Notes under the pieces: generated by a model
What the model saw: the letters and a program-made list of their open reading frames with translations, nothing else
The model's database searches: none
What the model was told of the DNA's origin: nothing
In this document: in pieces, positions 1 through 9,091 of the stretch
Position numbering within the stretch: position 1 is the first letter of the stretch
Layout: each line of letters opens with the position of its first letter
DNA from: Trichocoleus sp. FACHB-40
GTDB lineage: Bacteria > Cyanobacteriota > Cyanobacteriia > Cyanobacteriales > FACHB-T130
Length of the DNA: 64,000 nt
Reading direction: 5' to 3'
Assembly (NCBI RefSeq): GCF_014695915.1
Contig: NZ_JACJPF010000101.1
Location: 1-64,000 of the forward strand
Program-made: the position numbers and the translations under genes

Positions 1-108
1 TTCGCACTCAATCTGTATCGTAGCTATGGTTTCCAAAACATGGCTCAAGCACAACGTCTCGCTGGCTTTAGTCTTAACATACTTAAAGACCTATTTAGAA
101 TGAAATAA
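1..108 (+). pseudogene. C-terminal tail of a transposase (remnant, open at window edge)
   Basis: The first 35 codons are open from the window edge and end at TAA 106-108. The peptide includes ALNLYRSYGF, MAQAQRL and a basic end LFRMK. This layout (ALN, then a Gly-Phe turn, then a helical tail) looks like the C-terminus of DDE transposases of the ISAs1/IS4 type in cyanobacteria, but I recognise it from memory only. Its last codons overlap the broken 3' end of the neighbouring tnpB on the other strand, so the two form a junction between mobile-element remnants. How much lies upstream is unknown. Confidence 0.4.
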
Positions 109-937
109 CCCTGTAGACAATCACATCGTTAAAGTGAACTACGCATCGGGCAAGCTTTATCGCCCAATCTTTACGCTGCCTGGAGGTTTTAAGATGAACT
201 CTACCTAGTCGTTCTCGTGCTTTATGGTAGTTGTTTGATTGCGGTTTTGCACCTTTTACAAATTTTTTACTTAACCGTCTTTGAGCTTTTTTTAGTCGGC
301 GCTCAGACTTTCTCAAAAACTGGGGATAGATAACAGCATTATCGTTCTGGTCTTTGGTGAAGTATTTTAACCCCAGATCCAAGCCGACAACATTGCCTGT
401 GTATTCCCCTGATTCTTTCCGGTCAGCATCAAAGCAGAATTGAGCATAATATCCATCTGCCCTACGCACAACTCGCACGCGGTTAATTTTAAGGGTGTGA
501 AGGTCAATCCTTGTTGCTTTATTGCAGTATAGAGATAAAGTCCCAATGTCGAAGCCATCCGTGAAGTTAATACTTTCACAATCTTGGGCTAGCTTCCATC
601 CGGAGACTTTGTATTCTACAGAACGACCATGTTTTTTAAATTGGGGATAACCTTTCTTTTTATCGCCCTTTTTACATCGGGAGTAGAAGTTAGAAATAGA
701 AGCCCAAGCACGTTCCGCACTGGCTTGTCTGGCGGCTGAGTTTAACTTTTTGGCGAAAGGAAACTTGGCGGCTAAATTTTTGCACAGTGAGTACAAATCG
801 GCTTTACTTACACCTCGGTTATCCATCCAGTACCGGATTGCCTTGTTTCTAATGAATTGGGCGGTACGAACAGCATCATCAAGAGCTAAGTATTGCTCTT
901 TTGTTCCGTTTTTAAACTTGGCTTCTCTAACTAACAT
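95..937 (-). pseudogene. tnpB: Truncated TnpB (IS200/IS605-type RNA-guided nuclease)
   Basis: TnpB is the RuvC-type, omega-RNA-guided nuclease of IS200/IS605 elements. The N-terminal part is typical: the helix-turn-helix region with RNKAIRYW, SAARQASAERAW and YPQFKKHGRSVEY, followed by the RuvC-I motif VGLDLGLKYF with Asp187. The family is usually about 370-420 residues. This protein stops at 280, just after VVHFNDVIVY, where an EDL sequence would normally follow. RuvC-II, the zinc finger and RuvC-III are therefore missing, and its last five residues are coded by foreign sequence. It should be catalytically dead. No TnpA gene lies beside it. Confidence 0.85.
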
Positions 938-984
938 GATGTGATTTTACGGCACAATATTGCAGATAAAACATTAAGATAAAT

Positions 985-1024
985 AAAAGCCGCCTTGAAA
1001 GTGCGGGGCTTTAAACCCATTATT
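985..1024. repeat. Possible left-end remnant of the tnpB element
   Basis: Just upstream of the tnpB start lies an imperfect stem built from AGCCGCC and GCGGGGCT around TTGAAAGT, followed by TTTAAACCC. Subterminal hairpins of this sort mark the ends of IS200/IS605-type elements. The opposite end is lost with the tnpB 3' part. The assignment is inferred from position and shape. Confidence 0.3.
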
Positions 1025-1061
1025 TTGGTAAAACAAAAAGAGTATTTGAAGGTTGAGAAAT

Positions 1062-1079
1062 ATTACAGCCTGCTGTAAT
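1062..1079. promoter_or_regulatory. Perfect palindrome ATTACAGC-CT-GCTGTAAT upstream of lepB
   Basis: An 18-bp dyad with 8-bp arms and a 2-bp centre lies about 105 bp before lepB. A second small dyad, TGACC-N6-GGTCA, lies at 1121-1136. The spacing suits repressor or activator sites, but I do not recognise either as a known cyanobacterial operator. The call rests on symmetry alone. Confidence 0.3.
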
Positions 1080-1184
1080 CCAATGGATCTAAACCAGAGG
1101 TCGCGTGGTATGTTGGCTTTTGACCAAAATCGGTCAGACTGTTTTTATGGCTCTTAACGCCAAATATTTTTAGCTGAAACTTCT

Positions 1185-1898
1185 ATGACATCTGAGGAAA
1201 AAGATTTTGCTACATCGAGTGCGGCGGAAGTGGAGCTTCCGGTTGCAGCTAAGGGGGATGCTGCTGAGGATGGAGTCAATCAGAAGCTAAGCGAATCGAA
1301 CCTCGTTAAAGCAGTGGACTCGAAGGGTGTAATGCCCGGTGGAAATACGGGTAAGACTTCGCTAAAGTTGCGGATATGGCAGCAAGTGGCGGAAAATTTG
1401 CAAATTTTGCTGATTGCCCTTTGTTTGGCGCTGTTGATTCGGACGTTTGTCGCAGAACCTCGCTATATTCCTTCTGATTCTATGCTGCCGACGTTGCAAG
1501 TGGGCGATCGCTTGGTGGTAGAAAAAATCTCTTACCGTTTTCACGCACCTAACCAAGGTGATATTGTCGTCTTTGACCCTCCCCAAAAATTACAAATTCA
1601 AGGCTACGCCAAAGACCAAGCCTTCATTAAACGAGTGATTGGCACGCCCGGTCACGTTGTTAAAGTTAAAAATGGCAAGGTCTACCTGGATAACTCTCCG
1701 CTACAGGAAGACTACATCGCAGAACCTCCAGAATATAACTGGGGGCCAGGGGTGGTGCCTGAAGGCCATCTGTTTGTCATGGGAGATAATCGTAATAACA
1801 GCAATGACTCCCATGTTTGGGGATTTTTGCCTCAGAAAAATGTCATTGGTCGCGCCTTTTTCCGCTTTTGGCCTCCCAGTCGCATTAGTCGTGCTTAA
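1185..1898 (+). CDS. lepB: Signal peptidase I
   Basis: This membrane serine protease (family S26) removes signal peptides from secreted and thylakoid-lumen proteins. The catalytic serine is Ser99 in IPSDSMLPTL and the general-base lysine is Lys149 in FIKRVIG. The C-terminal box MGDNRNNSNDSHVWG is also present. One membrane segment spans about residues 72-90. The first 60 residues are a hydrophilic, Ala/Glu-rich cytoplasmic extension that bacterial LepB proteins usually lack or have shorter. The length of 237 residues is normal for a single-span enzyme. It is transcribed alone and converges on the HhH gene, with a hairpin between. Confidence 0.93.
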   Translation: MTSEEKDFATSSAAEVELPVAAKGDAAEDGVNQKLSESNLVKAVDSKGVMPGGNTGKTSLKLRIWQQVAENLQILLIALCLALLIRTFVAEPRYIPSDSMLPTLQVGDRLVVEKISYRFHAPNQGDIVVFDPPQKLQIQGYAKDQAFIKRVIGTPGHVVKVKNGKVYLDNSPLQEDYIAEPPEYNWGPGVVPEGHLFVMGDNRNNSNDSHVWGFLPQKNVIGRAFFRFWPPSRISRA

Positions 1899-1957
1899 TG
1901 GTCAGCCAAAATACCTGACGACTGTTGGCGGAGCCTGCGCGTTAGCGCTTAGTGGCG

Positions 1958-2002
1958 GCTATACAAACAAAGCCTAACGAGAGCAGACTTTGTTTGTATA
2001 GC
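1958..2002. terminator. Hairpin between convergent lepB and HhH genes
   Basis: A perfect 15-bp inverted repeat (GCTATACAAACAAAG at 1958-1972, complement at 1988-2002) has a 15-nt loop. It sits between two converging genes and probably ends transcription from both sides. There is no clear run of T, so a role as a dispersed palindromic repeat is also possible. Confidence 0.55.
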
Positions 2003-2034
2003 GCCATTTAGTCCGAGCCCACTTTTGCTATTGA

Positions 2035-2592
2035 CTAAAACCTCATATAGTGCATTAACTGCGCTGTCATCTGTCCAGGGAGTGATAGCCTAGTTTGAAA
2101 ATCAGCCAGGTTGCGGTACGCTCCGGCGGCGCGACGATTTGAAAAGATTGCTCTGGCAAGAATCAAGTCAACACCTGGAAGAAGCATTAGCTGCTCGATA
2201 GATGCTGTGTTAGGGTTCACCAGTTGCGGTGTGGAGGGAGAATCGTCGTAGTAACAAAACCTCAAGAGTGGCTCCAGAGGTTTTAATCGCAATATCGGCA
2301 TACTTAGTGCCGCAGCAATATCTTCTATACAGAGAAATTGTACTCCAGACTGGGCTAGGGAAACGAGCGATCGCGCTTGATGAATTGATAGCCCAGGTAG
2401 TCTCAGCCAGTCATCCACACTTGCCTGATTCACATCAATTTTGATACCAAGACTAACTGCGATCGCAATTTCTTCAGTGGATTGCAGCCGATAGTAAGGA
2501 TCTCCCAAAATCCGCGCCCGGATTGACTGTCGATTTGAGTTTATCTCTGGGCGCAGTCGAGTCGCCAATGGTAGCCAATCAAAAAGTGCCAT
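2035..2592 (-). CDS. Helix-hairpin-helix (ComEA-like) domain protein
   Basis: A 185-residue protein with two helix-hairpin-helix repeats. The first covers about 52-98 (IDVNQASVDDWLRLPGLS). The second covers about 124-170 (VNPNTASIEQLMLLPGVD, then the second hairpin). The pattern N-x-AS-x-x-x-L-x-x-LPG is the one seen in ComEA and in type II secretion GspK-like modules, which bind DNA or act as structural adaptors. There is no signal peptide or membrane segment, so unlike ComEA it should be cytoplasmic. Its exact role is unknown. Confidence 0.8.
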   Translation of the reverse strand: MALFDWLPLATRLRPEINSNRQSIRARILGDPYYRLQSTEEIAIAVSLGIKIDVNQASVDDWLRLPGLSIHQARSLVSLAQSGVQFLCIEDIAAALSMPILRLKPLEPLLRFCYYDDSPSTPQLVNPNTASIEQLMLLPGVDLILARAIFSNRRAAGAYRNLADFQTRLSLPGQMTAQLMHYMRF

Positions 2593-2655
2593 TTTTTGGT
2601 AAATTTAGCGATCGCACCCAATATTTTAAAATTTTTCTCGCCTACTGACTCCTTT

Positions 2656-3069
2656 CTACCGCATTCGATCCAGACATTGGCGGCGCTTTTGCTCAAATTC
2701 ATACTCTGAGATTAGCCCTTCTTGGCGTAGACTATCCAGTTGACGCAAAGCATCAGCGATCGCACTCACTGAGTTAGTCGCCACGCCAACTGACTCAGTG
2801 AGTGATTCTACACCTAAATTAAAATTCCGGTCAAATTCATCCCCATCTTGGAATAAATACCAGATTCCTTCAATAGCGCTGGCAATTCGAGCGATAGGTG
2901 TTCCCCACGACAACAGCAAATAAACTGCTCCCCAAAGCGGCTGTCCCAGATAAAACTTGTGAAAGCCAGCAAACGGGATTATCGCTCCGGTAAATGCCAG
3001 AAGTGCGGCAACTTTTCGATTTTTTTGTGTCAACATTTTGAGGTTAACTCCTCTTTCCTCAAAAGACAT
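2656..3069 (-). CDS. TM2 domain protein with C-terminal SHOCT motif
   Basis: A 137-residue membrane protein. Residues about 20-70 form a TM2 domain: two hydrophobic helices with the turn GFHKFYLGQPLWG between them. The C-terminus, LDSLRQEGLISEYEFEQKR, is a SHOCT oligomerisation motif. The Met at residue 12 (MLTQKNRKV) is an equally good start. TM2 proteins have no agreed function in bacteria, so only membrane location and likely oligomerisation can be stated. Confidence 0.75.
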   Translation of the reverse strand: MSFEERGVNLKMLTQKNRKVAALLAFTGAIIPFAGFHKFYLGQPLWGAVYLLLSWGTPIARIASAIEGIWYLFQDGDEFDRNFNLGVESLTESVGVATNSVSAIADALRQLDSLRQEGLISEYEFEQKRRQCLDRMR

Positions 3070-3200
3070 AGCGATACGCCTATAGCGCTACCGCAACGCT
3101 TCTCCATCCAATTCCATGATAGGGATTTTCTTACTTGGAGCATGAGCGATCGCGATCGCTACTGAGTATGCTTTACTAAAAAATTATTCATCGTAACCAG

Positions 3201-3494
3201 GTGATGGCGATGCCACATTGGGCAATCGGTGTTATCGTCTTTCTTATCTTCATTTTGCTGGTGACAATACTTTTGGGAAGGTTTCGCCACTCACCATCGT
3301 CCCAAAAGCAAGCCAGCCGAAGTCAAAGCAGACAATCCAACATACAGCTAGAGAACAAGTTACTAAGGCTGTTGAGCGGAGATAGAGCGGCAGCAGAACG
3401 GTTATTAGCTTACGCAAAGCGGAGACATCCCGGTAAATCCGACAAATGGTATTGGGAAAAAGTGATTTCCGATTTGGAGAGCGATCGCCGATAA
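3201..3494 (+). CDS. Small single-pass membrane protein, unknown function
   Basis: A 97-residue protein starting at GTG 3201, with ATG codons at 3204 and 3210 as alternatives. Residues about 6-26 (IGVIVFLIFILLVTILL) are a membrane anchor. They are followed by a Ser/Gln-rich linker and a basic C-terminal domain with LLSGDRAAAERLLAYAKRRHPGKSDKWYWEKVISDLE. The last part has the look of a conserved cyanobacterial motif, but I cannot name a family. It precedes the DUF1825 gene on the same strand by about 110 bp. Confidence 0.7.
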   Translation: MMAMPHWAIGVIVFLIFILLVTILLGRFRHSPSSQKQASRSQSRQSNIQLENKLLRLLSGDRAAAERLLAYAKRRHPGKSDKWYWEKVISDLESDRR

Positions 3495-3602
3495 TACGGA
3501 AAACCGAATATATCGTAAAGTTTGCACTGCATTAAAATGATACTCAAAGCAGTAAAACTTCCCCTGACTGGGGAAGCCCATTGACGGGAAGATAAAAAGG
3601 CT

Positions 3603-3926
3603 ATGGGATTTTTTGACTCCGAAATTGTTCAACAAGAAGCCAAGCAGCTGTTTGAAGATTATCAATCCCTAATACAATTGGGAAGCCACTACGGTAAATT
3701 TGACCGCGAAGGTAAAAAGATTTTTATTGAGAAAATGGAAGCCATGATGGATCGCTATCGCATCTTTATGAAGCGATTCGAGCTATCTGATGACTTCATG
3801 GCTCAAATGACAGTCGAACAGCTTAACACTCAGCTTGGTCAATTTGGCATTACCCCAACTCAAATGTTCGACCAAATGAACCTCACCTTAGAGCGGATGA
3901 AATCCGAATTAGAAAAGCAAACATAA
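3603..3926 (+). CDS. DUF1825 family protein
   Basis: A 107-residue all-helical soluble protein starting MGFFDSEIVQQEAKQLFEDY, which is the signature opening of the cyanobacterial DUF1825 family. The rest alternates charged and hydrophobic residues, and no catalytic motif is evident. The family is found throughout cyanobacteria without a proven function. The gene converges on the penicillin-binding protein gene. The spacer holds an inverted repeat (GTTGGGTT at 3984-3991, AACCCAAC at 4025-4032) that may end transcription. Confidence 0.82.
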   Translation: MGFFDSEIVQQEAKQLFEDYQSLIQLGSHYGKFDREGKKIFIEKMEAMMDRYRIFMKRFELSDDFMAQMTVEQLNTQLGQFGITPTQMFDQMNLTLERMKSELEKQT

Positions 3927-4137
3927 CGATTTTGGATGCAAGAATTTTACTTTTTTCTGCCTCCTAAATTTCTCATTTTGTAGGTTGGGTTGTAGCTTGC
4001 TTCCGCCTAGCGGTAAGAAAGTGGAACCCAACACTAACAATCTTAGATGCAACAATACAAGAATTTTAAGACTTTGGATTAAATCCAAAATTATCGGAGG
4101 CTGGGAAACTCCTTCGCCCCCGCAAAATCTAAAATTC

Positions 4138-6057
4138 TTATCTAGGGCGCGGAAACTTGTTAGGCGAGGGGAAATACTTCACCGGAACACCACTCATAGC
4201 ACTTGACATAAAATCGCGCCAGATGGGAGCCGCATATTCGCCACCCGTTACACCACCGCCTAAACTCCGGTTATTATCCTTCCCAATCCAAACAGCCGTA
4301 GACAGTTGCGGGACATAGCCTACAAACCAAACATCTTTCTCAGAGGAAGTCGTACCAGTCTTACCAGCTGCGGGTCGTCCTATTTGTGCGTTTTTCCCAG
4401 TACCTCCAGTAACTACCCCTTGCAGCACGCTTGTCAGCGAAGCACTAGCCCACGGGTCTAAAACCAATCGGCGTTTAGGAGTATTATCGAGCAACACATT
4501 GCCACTACTATCCGTGACCCGGACAATAACGGTTGGGGGAGAGTACCAACCATTACTAGCAAAAGTGGCATAACCACCCGCCATTTCCAAAGGCGTAACA
4601 CCAATCGCTCCCAAAGGCAAAGAAATTACAGGTTCAATCGGACTCTTAAAGCCTATAGTCCGGCAAATTTCAATCACCTTATCCAGCCCCACAGCCCGCC
4701 CAAGCTTCACAGCCGGAACGTTAGCGGAAACCATGAGCGCTTGGCGAATGCTCATCGCCCCAGAGTAACCACCACCGTAGTTTCGGGGAGAGTAGTAGCC
4801 GCCACCATCCCGATAACTAACTGGCGTATCGTAGACGGTGGAGTAGGGCGAATACTTACCCGTAGCAAAAGCCGCGTAGTAAACAAATGGCTTAAAGGCA
4901 GATCCCGGCTGTCGGCGGGATTGGATAGCACGGTTGAACTGGCTTTTATCGTAACTAACCCCGCCCACCATCGCTTTTACAAAGTGCGTCCGAGGATCGA
5001 CTGATACCAGAGCAATTTGGTTGTTATAAAGCCCGTAACCCTGAAGTCTTCTATGCCAACGACTCACCTTTTGTTCCGCCATACGTTGGAACTTGTAGTC
5101 GATGGTCGTCTGGATTCGCATACCGCCTTTTAGCACCGCATCCCGACCGAAGCGCTCATTTAACTCCGCAACAACCGCTTCTGTGATATAAGGCAGTTCG
5201 CTGGTTTGCCACGAGGTCAGCTGACCCCGTTTAATTTCTTGCTTAACAGCGGCTGCTCTCTCTTGCTCAGTAATCCATCCCAACTCGCGCATCCGACCCA
5301 AAACCTGTGTTTGGCGCTGCTTTGCCTGCTTGTAGTTCCCGAAAATACTGTAGTCTTCCGGAGCCTGAATCATTCCTGCCAACATTGCCGCCTCAGCTAA
5401 GTCTAGATCGGCGGCTTTCTTGTTAAAGTAGCTTTCAGATGCTGTTTGAACACCATAGTTGTTGTGACCCCAATACACCTGATTGAGGTACATTTCTAAA
5501 ATTTGGTCTTTCTTAAAGATTTGTTCTAACCGAATTGCTAGCACCGCTTCGGCAATTTTGCGGCTCATTGTCCGCTTGCGAGACAAGAAAAGGTTTTTCA
5601 CCAACTGCATGGTGATTGTCGAGCCACCCTCGACAACGTTGCCTTTTTCCCAGTTAGCTTTTAAGGCGCGACCAACGCTATTGGGGTTAATGCCTTGGTG
5701 CAAATAGAAGTGGCTATCTTCAATCGCTAGAACCGCCCGCTTGAGTTCAGGGGAAATTTTATCAAGGGGTACGACTTCGCGATTGGCTTCTCCGTGGAGC
5801 GAAGCTAGGTGCTTGCCTTGAATGTCGTAAATGTAAGAAGTTTCTGTGGGGATGTAGCTGCGAAGAACCCGCACATCGGGTAGGTTACGGAAGCTGATAG
5901 CTAAACCAACCAGTCCCCCAGCGACAACCGAACTGGTCAGCATGGTGATGCCCAGGAGGGTTCCGCCTGTTGCTTTACCGACTCCCTGCATGAACTGAAC
6001 TATCGGGGCTGATGGCTCTCTTCTCGGTTGTTTGTCTTGAATAGTGCTAGACGACAC
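4138..6057 (-). CDS. Class A penicillin-binding protein (PBP1A-like)
   Basis: A bifunctional peptidoglycan synthase that polymerises glycan strands and cross-links peptides in the periplasm. A short cytoplasmic tail is followed by a membrane helix at about 32-56. The GT51 glycosyltransferase domain comes next, with catalytic Glu113 in AIEDSHFYLHQGI and the boxes EGGSTITMQLVKN and LNQVYWGHNNYG. The transpeptidase domain has the nucleophile motif SAFK (Ser386, Lys389), SAN at 444-446 and KTGT at 566-569. All catalytic motifs are intact and 639 residues is normal. It is a single transcription unit facing away from tyrS. A glycine/tyrosine-rich loop lies at about 418-432. Confidence 0.93.
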   Translation of the reverse strand: MSSSTIQDKQPRREPSAPIVQFMQGVGKATGGTLLGITMLTSSVVAGGLVGLAISFRNLPDVRVLRSYIPTETSYIYDIQGKHLASLHGEANREVVPLDKISPELKRAVLAIEDSHFYLHQGINPNSVGRALKANWEKGNVVEGGSTITMQLVKNLFLSRKRTMSRKIAEAVLAIRLEQIFKKDQILEMYLNQVYWGHNNYGVQTASESYFNKKAADLDLAEAAMLAGMIQAPEDYSIFGNYKQAKQRQTQVLGRMRELGWITEQERAAAVKQEIKRGQLTSWQTSELPYITEAVVAELNERFGRDAVLKGGMRIQTTIDYKFQRMAEQKVSRWHRRLQGYGLYNNQIALVSVDPRTHFVKAMVGGVSYDKSQFNRAIQSRRQPGSAFKPFVYYAAFATGKYSPYSTVYDTPVSYRDGGGYYSPRNYGGGYSGAMSIRQALMVSANVPAVKLGRAVGLDKVIEICRTIGFKSPIEPVISLPLGAIGVTPLEMAGGYATFASNGWYSPPTVIVRVTDSSGNVLLDNTPKRRLVLDPWASASLTSVLQGVVTGGTGKNAQIGRPAAGKTGTTSSEKDVWFVGYVPQLSTAVWIGKDNNRSLGGGVTGGEYAAPIWRDFMSSAMSGVPVKYFPSPNKFPRPR

Positions 6058-6422
6058 GGTGATTTCACTTCCTCACTAAAAAAATGTGGGATCTTGGATG
6101 ATTGGGCGACTGGGATGGCTTTGCTTATCTAGATTACAGAACTTTCCACTCGCGGCAGGATGGTGGGGACAATTTTAGCAGTGACTGGGAAGGTGGTAAG
6201 CATTTGCGGTGGTCGCAAAACAACATCGCTTTTGTAAGTGTGACAAAAAAATCCTACGTTTACGTTTTAGCATCATAAGTGCAGCCCATTACTAAATTTT
6301 GTCCAATTGGCATGGAGACTTTATACAATTTTTGCAAATTATAATAAACTTGTTTACCCTTGGATTTGCATAAAATACAAATATAGGGGTCGATTTCCAC
6401 ATCCGATTTAGTTTGGCGCATC
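6058..6422. other. Divergent spacer between PBP and tyrS genes
   Basis: This 365-bp gene-free stretch holds the divergent promoters of the penicillin-binding protein gene and tyrS. A perfect TATAAT lies at 6340-6345 on the plus strand and could be a -10 box for tyrS. I see no T-box leader or other RNA element. Confidence 0.4.
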
Positions 6423-7661
6423 ATGACCGCTAGTGTATCCTCAAAAATGCCCCAAAACCTCACTTGGTTATATCGTGGGGTTAGTGAAATTTTCCCCGAC
6501 CAGCCTGATTCTGATGACGCTGCTCTTTCTTTGGCTCAAAGATTAGCGCAAACTGACCGACCTTTGCGGGTGAAGTTGGGAATCGATCCGACTGGATCGG
6601 ATATCCACTTGGGTCATAGTATCCCAGTACGGAAGCTGCGTGCTTTTCAGGATGCCGGACATACAGCTGTTTTAATTATTGGGGATTTTACGGCCCGGAT
6701 TGGCGACCCTACCGGAAAATCTGAGGTACGCCGTCAGTTAACATCTGAGGAAGTGGCGCAAAATGCTCAAACTTATCTGGAGCAGGTGCGTCCAATTCTG
6801 GATTTTGACACGCCGGGACGGTTGGAAGTTCGCTACAACGCCGAATGGCTTTCAAAGCTTGATTTGTCAAAAATTTCAGAGTTGCTCTCGACGATGACGG
6901 TAGGGCAAATGCTGGCGAAGGAGGGGTTTGCCGAACGTTATGAGAAGGAAAATCCGATTTTTCTGCACGAGTTCCTTTACCCGTTGATGCAAGGCTACGA
7001 TTCTGTGGCAGTGCAAGCTGATGTGGAGTTGGGTGGGACGGATCAGAAGTTTAATATTGCTGTTGGGCGCGATTTACAACGCCATTTCGGTCAGATGCCT
7101 CAGTTTGGTTTGCTGATGCCGATTTTAATCGGGACGGATGGTGAAAAGAAAATGTCGAAGTCCCTGGGCAATTATGTGGGATTATCGGAAGATCCGCTCT
7201 GGATGTATCAGAAATTGGAAAAAACGCCGGATCATCTGTTAGAGCAGTATTTTGAGTTGTTGACAAATTTACCTTTACCGCTGGATGGTTTGCTGGAACA
7301 ACCACGCTTATACCAACAAGTTTTGGCTGTCAATATTGTCTCTCAATACCACGGGCAAGATGCAGCAAGACTTGCTGTGCGCGACGCAAAGGCAATTACA
7401 GCAGGAAACACAAATTCCGCTAAAGCTGTACCAGAATTTTCGCTAAAAGAGGTGAATTTTCCGGCTAAATTGTTCTTTATTCTGGGAAAAAGCGGTTTGT
7501 GCAGCAGTGGGACGGAAGCGCGGCGACAAATTCAGGGAGGAGGGGTAAAGTTAGATGGCGAGCGCGTGTCTGACGTGAATCTCACTTTTGATTCTCCCTC
7601 TGAGTTGGACGGACGGGTTTTGCAGGTGGGGAAAAATAAGTCTGTGCGGTTAATTGGGTAA
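6423..7661 (+). CDS. tyrS: Tyrosyl-tRNA synthetase
   Basis: A class I aminoacyl-tRNA synthetase that charges tRNA-Tyr in the cytoplasm. The HIGH-type motif is HLGHS, in [15 protein letters not shown]. The KMSKS motif is intact in [10 protein letters not shown], and the tyrosine-site segment GGTDQKFN is present. The C-terminal S4 RNA-binding domain starts near [18 protein letters not shown]. The HLGHS form and the sequence around it resemble the TyrZ-like type 2 branch rather than the E. coli TyrS branch. At 412 residues it is full length. The ATG at 6423 follows a spacer with no unusual features. Confidence 0.95.
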   Translation: MTASVSSKMPQNLTWLYRGVSEIFPDQPDSDDAALSLAQRLAQTDRPLRVKLGIDPTGSDIHLGHSIPVRKLRAFQDAGHTAVLIIGDFTARIGDPTGKSEVRRQLTSEEVAQNAQTYLEQVRPILDFDTPGRLEVRYNAEWLSKLDLSKISELLSTMTVGQMLAKEGFAERYEKENPIFLHEFLYPLMQGYDSVAVQADVELGGTDQKFNIAVGRDLQRHFGQMPQFGLLMPILIGTDGEKKMSKSLGNYVGLSEDPLWMYQKLEKTPDHLLEQYFELLTNLPLPLDGLLEQPRLYQQVLAVNIVSQYHGQDAARLAVRDAKAITAGNTNSAKAVPEFSLKEVNFPAKLFFILGKSGLCSSGTEARRQIQGGGVKLDGERVSDVNLTFDSPSELDGRVLQVGKNKSVRLIG

Positions 7662-7662
7662 T

Positions 7663-7800
7663 GGGAATTGGGGATTGGGAATTGGGGATTGGGGATTGGG
7701 AAAAAGTCTTACCTAGTCCCTACGCCTCAGCCCCTAGTTTCTAGTCCCCAGTTTCTAGTCCCCAGTTCCTAGTCCCCAATTCCCAGCCCCCAGCCCCCAC
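7663..7800. repeat. G-rich/C-rich heptamer repeat block between tyrS and pyrF
   Basis: Units of GGGAATT and GGGGATT run to about 7700. They are followed by AAAAAGTCTTACCTAGTCCC and then by units such as TAGTCCCCAGTTTC and CCCAATTCCC. The two halves are roughly complementary, so the block can fold on itself. A 25-bp core at 7698-7722 recurs exactly at 31028-31052, which shows this is a dispersed family. Confidence 0.85.
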
Positions 7801-7806
7801 AAAATC

Positions 7807-8514
7807 ATGTCAAACAGCGAGAAAATTATTGTTGCTTTGGATGTTCCGAGTCTAGCGGAAGCGATCGCTTTAATTGACAAGTTGCCGGAAGTAACTTTCT
7901 TTAAAGTTGGTCTAGAACTATTTGTCAGCACTGGTGCTGAAGTTCTCACCCTGCTCAAAAACAGACAAAAGCGAATTTTTCTGGATCTGAAATTTCACGA
8001 TATCCCTAACACCGTTGCCGGGGCTTGTCGCGCTGCGGGGAGTTATGGCGTAGATTTGCTCACTATCCATGCTACGTGTGGTAAAAGTGCGCTACAGGCA
8101 GCAGCAGCAGCCCTACAGGAAGGCGCAGAAGCCGCAGGGTGTCCGCCACCCAAGTTAATTGCCATAACGCTGCTGACAAGTATCACATCGCGGCAATTAG
8201 CATTTGAGCTTAAAATTCCCCTGGAATTGCCAGAATATGCTTTACATATGGCTTTGTTAGCAAAAGAGGCGGGACTGGATGGGGCAGTTTGTTCGCCGCA
8301 GGAGGTGGAACAACTGCGGCAGACTTGCGGCGATAATTTTCTGTTTGTTTGTCCGGGAGTGCGCCCTAGTTGGGCAGAAGCGGGAGATCAGAAGCGAAGT
8401 CTTACCCCAGCCCAAGCTTTCTCTTCTGGAGCTGATTATCTCGTGATTGGGCGACCGATTACTGCCGCCGCCGATCCTGCTGCTGCTTGGGCGAGAATTT
8501 GCGATGAGTTATAG
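7807..8514 (+). CDS. pyrF: Orotidine 5'-phosphate decarboxylase
   Basis: The enzyme makes UMP from OMP in the last step of pyrimidine synthesis. It is a TIM barrel of the short bacterial type, 235 residues. The active-site block is [12 protein letters not shown], which carries the Asp-Lys-x-x-Asp catalytic array. The phosphate-binding C-terminal motifs are [10 protein letters not shown] and [11 protein letters not shown]. It starts at the ATG after the repeat block. Its last codons overlap the start of the next gene. Confidence 0.95.
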   Translation: MSNSEKIIVALDVPSLAEAIALIDKLPEVTFFKVGLELFVSTGAEVLTLLKNRQKRIFLDLKFHDIPNTVAGACRAAGSYGVDLLTIHATCGKSALQAAAAALQEGAEAAGCPPPKLIAITLLTSITSRQLAFELKIPLELPEYALHMALLAKEAGLDGAVCSPQEVEQLRQTCGDNFLFVCPGVRPSWAEAGDQKRSLTPAQAFSSGADYLVIGRPITAAADPAAAWARICDEL

Positions 8515-9091
8515 AAGTCACAATAAGTTATGTAGAGACGCGAAATTTCGCATCGCTACATTTTGCCTTTGCATGATTGCCTTTTGCTCTGAAAAAGCGA
8601 TCGCGCAAACGCCGCCTCCACAGAAATCGAGTTGTCCAACCGATGTAGAAAACTTAACAAGTTTACTAATTCGGGATTTACCCAGTTATGCCAATCGCGT
8701 CAGTCAACGCTCTCGACGACTAAACAGAAAACCAAATCTCTCCAGTTCTGTAATCATCGCCGGACGACCAGAATTTGCGCCCCTTACCCTAGGCCCTGGC
8801 CCCTATACCTCAGACCCTGGCGCAGACATAACCACAACAGCTCCTAAACAGGTATTCATCACAACTTTAGAACGAGGATATACAGCCCGAAAGCCAATTC
8901 AATTACAGCAATATCACTGGCTGTTTCTAACTCAAACTGAGGACGGATGGAGGTTGGTAACGATGTTTTCCCGTATTGGCTCCTATCCCGAAGGAGATCC
9001 GCCCTCGCCGCCGCGAGATAGCAGTAATGGCATCATTGGCCAAGCTGTTCGCAATTGGCTGCAAGACTGCCGCGTTGGGAAAATTAATTAA
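8504..9091 (+). CDS. Secreted protein of unknown function
   Basis: A protein of about 195 residues starting at ATG 8504, 11 nt inside pyrF, with a later ATG at 8573 as alternative. The N-terminus reads as a signal peptide: a basic stretch, then [18 protein letters not shown] with cleavage likely after AIAQ. The mature part has [22 protein letters not shown], a Pro-rich middle and [22 protein letters not shown] near the end. I cannot assign a family. Part of the presumed leader is coded by a palindromic repeat at 8530-8560. That may mean the real start is the later ATG. Confidence 0.65.
   Translation: MSYRSHNKLCRDAKFRIATFCLCMIAFCSEKAIAQTPPPQKSSCPTDVENLTSLLIRDLPSYANRVSQRSRRLNRKPNLSSSVIIAGRPEFAPLTLGPGPYTSDPGADITTTAPKQVFITTLERGYTARKPIQLQQYHWLFLTQTEDGWRLVTMFSRIGSYPEGDPPSPPRDSSNGIIGQAVRNWLQDCRVGKIN
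8530..8560. repeat. Dispersed palindrome GTAGAGACGCGAAATTTCGC-type
   Basis: The sequence GTAGAGACGCGAAATTTCGC is followed by ATCGCTAC, a slightly decayed mirror of its first half. This palindrome is a well-known interspersed repeat of cyanobacteria. Here it lies inside the 5' part of a reading frame. Confidence 0.7.

Noticed and set aside
3985..4206. Frame between the DUF1825 and PBP genes
   Set aside because: It crosses an inverted-repeat spacer and runs into the 3' end of the PBP gene. Composition is random.
7663..7800. Possible CRISPR array in the G-rich/C-rich repeat blocks
   Set aside because: The units are 7 bp without unique spacers of constant length, and no cas genes are present. 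They are heptamer repeats.
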